From: Malonomonas rubra DSM 5091
Lineage (GTDB): Bacteria; Desulfobacterota; Desulfuromonadia; Desulfuromonadales; Geopsychrobacteraceae
DNA length: 64,000 nucleotides
Assembly: GCF_900142125.1 (NCBI RefSeq)
Contig: NZ_FQZT01000002.1
Location: 124,001-188,000, forward strand
Direction of reading: 5' to 3'
The position numbers and the translations under genes are program-made. The notes beneath the pieces were generated by a model. The model worked only from the letters and a program-made list of their open reading frames with translations, was not told the DNA's origin and did no database searches. Shown in pieces: positions 62,647 through 64,000 of this stretch (within the stretch, counting starts at the first letter, position 1; each line of letters begins with the position of its first letter).

Positions 62647-64000
62647 TTAGTTACGCAAACGTTCAACCTTGTAAACACCTTTTACTTTTTTCACTTCGCG
62701 GATAACACGATTCAGGTGCTCAAGGTTCTGCACATCGATCTCAAACAGGTTGCTGCCTTTCTTGTCACCACGGGAGAACACGCTGGCGCTGACAATATTG
62801 GCGTCGGCATCGGTAATAGCCCCAGAGATGCCAACCAGCATCCCCTTCTGATCATGACAGGAAACGCGAATCTTGACCGGTCTTGTGGTCTTACGCTGCA
62901 TATCCCATTCGACATCGATACGTCGATCGGGATCGCTGGCCTGCACCTGTGGGCAATCAATCGTATGTACTGTCAGGCCACGACCGCGGGTGATGAAACC
63001 GGTCACCGGCTCACCCGGCAGTGGATTGCAACAATTCGCGAAACGGACCATGACATCATCAATACCATCGATTTTCACGGCACTGCTCGGTTTCTTGCGG
63101 CCGAGTTTGCCAAGGACCTTACCGATCGTTCCCGGTTTGCCCGTGATCTTCATTTCATCACGCGGCAAAACGTGGGAGACAAACTGTCCCGGTGAAAGCT
63201 TGCCGTAACCGATCGATGCGTACAGATCATCAACCTGCTTGAACCCGAGCTCCGTCACAGCCAGATCGAAAGAATCGAGAGACTGGGCTCGCTTCATGCT
63301 GTAGTCATGCTTGCGCAGCTCTTTCTCCACCAATTCACGGCCCATGACGATACTCTTTTCACGCTGCTCGGCCTTGACCCACTGGCGTATTTTGTTGCGT
63401 GCCTTGGAGGTTTTGACAAAAGAGAGCCAGTCTTTACTGGGTGTATGGTTTTTCGCCGTGATGACTTCGACGATGTCGCCGTTTTTCAGCACAGTCCGCA
63501 ACGGGCAAAGCTTGCCGTTGATGCGCGCGCCAACGCACTGGCTGCCGACATCGGTATGAATGGCATAGGCGAAATCAACGGGACTGGAACCCTGCGGCAA
63601 CTCCTTGACATCTCCGTTAGGAGTAAAGGCGTAGACCTCTTCCGGGAACAGATCGATAGCTGCTGATTCCGCCAACTCGCGAGACGTGCTGACATCCTGC
63701 TGCCATTCGAGCAACTGGCGCAGCCAGCTGAAACGCTGGTCGTCGCGGCCGGTCGCGGCAACAGCCCCCCCTTCTTTGTACTTCCAATGCGCAGCGACAC
63801 CCTCTTCGGCAATCCTGTGCATTTCGTTGGTCCGGATCTGCACTTCCATCCGCTCACCGAAAGGACCAATCACCGTTGTATGCAGTGACTGGTACATGTT
63901 CGCTTTCGGCATGGCGATGTAGTCCTTGAAACGACCGGTAATCGGTTTCCAAGTGGCATGAATCAGGCCGAGCACTTCATAGCACTCGCGGACTGAATCG
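62647..64000 (-). CDS. rel: RelA/SpoT (p)ppGpp synthetase/hydrolase, C-terminal part (5' end outside window)
   Basis: The frame stays open to the window edge, so this is the 3' part of a longer gene, about 450 residues seen. It begins within the synthetase domain (YEVLGLIHATWKP, RFKDYIAMPKANMYQSLHTTV, VQIRTNEMHRIAEEGVAAHWKYKEGG). The TGS domain follows (VYAFTPNGDVKELPQGSSPVDFAYAIHTDVGSQCVGA), then the zinc-finger-like CCNPLPGEPVTGF and an ACT domain at the end. Whether it is bifunctional cannot be told, as the hydrolase domain lies outside. Neighbour ridA follows after 13 bp. Confidence 0.95.
   Translation of the reverse strand, partial: DSVRECYEVLGLIHATWKPITGRFKDYIAMPKANMYQSLHTTVIGPFGERMEVQIRTNEMHRIAEEGVAAHWKYKEGGAVAATGRDDQRFSWLRQLLEWQQDVSTSRELAESAAIDLFPEEVYAFTPNGDVKELPQGSSPVDFAYAIHTDVGSQCVGARINGKLCPLRTVLKNGDIVEVITAKNHTPSKDWLSFVKTSKARNKIRQWVKAEQREKSIVMGRELVEKELRKHDYSMKRAQSLDSFDLAVTELGFKQVDDLYASIGYGKLSPGQFVSHVLPRDEMKITGKPGTIGKVLGKLGRKKPSSAVKIDGIDDVMVRFANCCNPLPGEPVTGFITRGRGLTVHTIDCPQVQASDPDRRIDVEWDMQRKTTRPVKIRVSCHDQKGMLVGISGAITDADANIVSASVFSRGDKKGSNLFEIDVQNLEHLNRVIREVKKVKGVYKVERLRN

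Overview
The window is a 64 kb stretch of ordinary bacterial chromosome. It is dense with housekeeping genes, most of them on the minus strand, and I see no rRNA, tRNA, insertion sequence, prophage or CRISPR array. The gene set suggests a strictly anaerobic or microaerophilic deltaproteobacterium of the Desulfuromonadales type (inference). The pointers are a tungsten-type aldehyde:ferredoxin oxidoreductase with its own MoaD-like protein, pyruvate carboxylase, a flavodiiron protein, a ferrous iron feoABC operon, a DHH-CBS-tRNA nucleotidyltransferase fusion, a PDZ/radical SAM/DUF512 protein, an ExeA-like ATPase beside a large TPR protein, and many two-component proteins.

Layout. 1-2.7 kb: a response regulator tail, an HD-GYP regulator, an SseB-like protein and a metallo-beta-lactamase-fold (MBL) hydrolase on plus. 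2.7-11 kb: a mixed block with a DUF454 protein, an unrecognised 117-codon gene behind its own promoter, family 4 uracil-DNA glycosylase, a zinc-dependent phospholipase C-like protein, coaBC, an MBL hydrolase, a YhaM-like exonuclease, a FAD protein and a REC-histidine kinase. 11-15.2 kb: a universal stress protein and response regulator diverge from feoABC. 15.2-20.7 kb: a minus-strand nucleoside-salvage run of rlmN, mtnP, a PfkB kinase, unknowns and punA. 20.8-29.2 kb: ndk, rdgB, rph, an amidase, a DHH protein, a SLOG protein, copA and the DUF512 protein. 29.3-32.3 kb: mutL-miaA-hfq. 32.4-35.5 kb: the TPR protein and ExeA-like ATPase.

35.6-43.4 kb: rimI, pyrK, pyrD, the DHH-CBS-nucleotidyltransferase fusion, an M50 protease, scpA, scpB and rluB on minus. 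43.6-46.1 kb: purM, purN, a DUF523 gene and rpmB on plus. 46.2-51.9 kb: AOR, MoaD-like and pyruvate carboxylase on minus. 52.2-55.7 kb: a putative metalloprotease diverges from a sigma-54 response regulator that is followed by the flavodiiron protein. 55.8-64 kb: typA, two phosphate transporters of different families, ridA and the 3' part of a RelA/SpoT gene, all on minus.

The most striking unexplained structure is regulatory. Each phosphate transporter gene is preceded by the same 37-bp arrangement of three 6-7-bp elements, and then, between that box and the start codon, by a strong terminator-like hairpin of nearly the same sequence. This suggests paired phosphate-responsive promoters with attenuated leaders or twin small RNAs. 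Other regulatory candidates are a perfect palindrome over the -10 element of the feo promoter, a stem-loop directly upstream of the ribosome-binding site of the putative metalloprotease, 9-bp direct repeats 20 bp apart upstream of purM, and an 8-bp inverted repeat flanking the promoter of the unknown gene at 3.3 kb. Coordinates, motifs and stems were read by eye; family names rest on recognised motifs and not on database searches.
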